The notes beneath the pieces are model-generated. The model saw only the letters and a program-made list of their open reading frames with translations, had not been told where the DNA came from and did not search any database. Shown in pieces: positions 62,962-64,000 of a stretch of DNA of 64,000 nucleotides. The translations under genes and the position numbers were made by a program. The stretch is from positions 1 through 64,000 of the forward strand of contig JALHOJ010000005.1 of assembly GCA_022843045.1 (NCBI GenBank), given 5' to 3'. The first letter of the stretch is position 1. Each line of letters starts with the position of its first letter. The stretch is from Phycisphaerales bacterium (GTDB taxonomy: Bacteria; Planctomycetota; Phycisphaerae; Phycisphaerales; UBA1924).

Positions 62962-64000
62962 TTGGGCTCCAAACCCTCCCACACGCCGCGAGACTCCCAG
63001 ACGGCCCGCGAGCCGGCCCTCGACGCCGCCCGCGTCCTGACCATGCTCCTGGTCGTCCTGCTGCATGCCTGCGCGGCGTACATGCTTCGCCCGGTGCCAG
63101 GCCTGCTCTGGCCCGTGCAAGAGCCGCCCGCACCCGAGGACCGCTTTGCGTGGCTGTGCGACGGTCTGTTCCATCTTGCCCGCGTGATCGCGGTGCCGCT
63201 GGCAACCGTGGTCGCCGGCTTCGTCGCGGCCCGCGCACTCGAGCGACATTCGCGCTGGGAGTTTCTGCGCGATCGATGGAAGCGGTTGGGTCGCCCCCTC
63301 CTCATCTGCATTCCGCTCGTGCTCCTGCCCATGTACCTGATCTGGGCGTGGGGCTGGATCAAGCGCGGCTGGGCCGCGCCCGAGCACATTCTGCACGTCC
63401 GCTTCGGGCCCGCGGTGCAGCCCAATCTGTACGGCTTCGCACACCTGTGGTACTTGCAGTACATGCTGCTGTACGTGCTGTTGCTCGCGGGCGCGTGGCC
63501 CTGGATCGCGCGCGTGCGAACCTCCCGCGCGGGGCAACGCGCCATCAACATCCTGTCGCATTCGCTGGTCGCGCCGGCGTTGCTTGCCGGGCTGCTCACG
63601 CTGATCTTGTATCTGTGGCCCACGAGCGTGCTGCGATTTCACAACGGGTTTGTGCCGGAAACTGGGCAGTTCGTCAAGCACTTGCTGCTACTGTTTGCGG
63701 GCGTGCTGATGGCCATCAGCACATCAAGGATGCCCGACCAAGCCCGCGCAACGCTCGCAGATCGGACGCGTTGGTGGTGGATACTCACGCCGATTGCGCT
63801 CGTCAGTGCATGGGTCTTGCTCAGCACGCTGCATGCTGGGCTTCGCCCCGTTGATCACGATCTCCTGCTCGTCGCGGCGTCGGCCGCAGGAACCATCGCC
63901 GCGGGCGTGTGGGCGATACTGGGCCTGCTCGCGCGCGTGATGCGATTGGTAACACAAGCGACCGCATCCATCCGCTGGCTCGCCGAGTCCTCGCTGTGGG
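62962..64000 (+). CDS. Acyltransferase 3 family membrane protein (partial)
   Basis: The frame stays open to the right window edge (346 codons seen). The start is uncertain: TTG 62962 is the only early near-cognate codon before the conserved DAARVLTMLLVVLLHACAAY. The multi-helix pattern matches acyltransferase 3: PLLICIPLVLLPMYLIWAW, FAHLWYLQYMLLYVLLL, and ILSHSLVAPALLAGLLTLILYLW. Family members transfer acyl groups to sugars of exopolysaccharide, glucan or lipopolysaccharide. The C-terminus lies outside the window. It follows the possible origin region. Confidence 0.75.
   Translation, partial: MGSKPSHTPRDSQTAREPALDAARVLTMLLVVLLHACAAYMLRPVPGLLWPVQEPPAPEDRFAWLCDGLFHLARVIAVPLATVVAGFVAARALERHSRWEFLRDRWKRLGRPLLICIPLVLLPMYLIWAWGWIKRGWAAPEHILHVRFGPAVQPNLYGFAHLWYLQYMLLYVLLLAGAWPWIARVRTSRAGQRAINILSHSLVAPALLAGLLTLILYLWPTSVLRFHNGFVPETGQFVKHLLLLFAGVLMAISTSRMPDQARATLADRTRWWWILTPIALVSAWVLLSTLHAGLRPVDHDLLLVAASAAGTIAAGVWAILGLLARVMRLVTQATASIRWLAESSLW

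Overview
The window is high-GC bacterial DNA that most resembles a flagellated planctomycete of the Phycisphaerae type. The grounds are an ECF sigma factor translationally coupled to a TPR-bearing Ser/Thr kinase, a secreted protein ending in a GC-type dockerin, a PEP-CTERM-like tail, CxxC zinc-ribbon membrane proteins, an S2P/HlyD/SecA-like export cluster, and flagellar L-ring and rod genes implying an outer membrane. This assignment rests on protein features only; there is no rRNA in the window.

Layout. 0-8.6 kb: an SUMF1/FGE-fold secreted protein, a periplasmic cyclophilin, tRNA-Ala(GGC), the ECF sigma/kinase pair, a DUF4230-like protein and an MgtC-like membrane protein. 8.7-24.1 kb: a DUF4272-like protein, asnS, a dockerin protein, a PepSY protein, a zinc-ribbon membrane protein, an FKBP, a methyltransferase, gltX and an EF-G-like GTPase. 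24.2-28.1 kb: flgF, and divergently flgG-flgA-flgH. 28.1-35.2 kb: small membrane proteins, a GH5 hydrolase, phenylalanine hydroxylase, an unknown protein, a YtcJ-like amidohydrolase and a DegT/StrS aminotransferase.

35.7-44.7 kb is the most striking part: two HlyD-type adaptors, a PqqD-like/M50 protease/HlyD fusion, and a SecA-like ATPase that lacks the C-terminal third, followed by an OprO/P-like porin. I infer a dedicated envelope export or processing machine; its substrate is not in the window. 44.8-59.1 kb: folK, rsmE, an acidic one-pass membrane protein, lysS, an Rrf2 regulator, a P1B-4 metal ATPase, a DUF2231-like protein, gatCA, two tandem zinc-ribbon paralogues and a TVP38-like protein. 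59.3-64 kb: an MBL-fold hydrolase, dnaA with a strong promoter, a DnaA-box-like cluster that could be part of oriC, and an acyltransferase cut by the window edge.

Several genes work together in recognisable ways. asnS, gltX, lysS and gatCA contribute to tRNA charging, and gatCA beside asnS points to the transamidation route for Gln-tRNA(Gln). The flagellar genes build the rod and L-ring. The sigma/kinase pair is probably one signalling unit.

Between genes there is a recurrent non-coding architecture. Long inverted repeats have arms built from short degenerate motifs (near 1.4, 19.0, 24.1, 25.1, 33.9, 38.9 and 49.3 kb, with solo arms at 30.2 and 41.1 kb). There is also a second set of short perfect hairpins. 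I saw no transposase, integrase, CRISPR array or rRNA. Many long antisense ORFs are high-GC shadows and are omitted.
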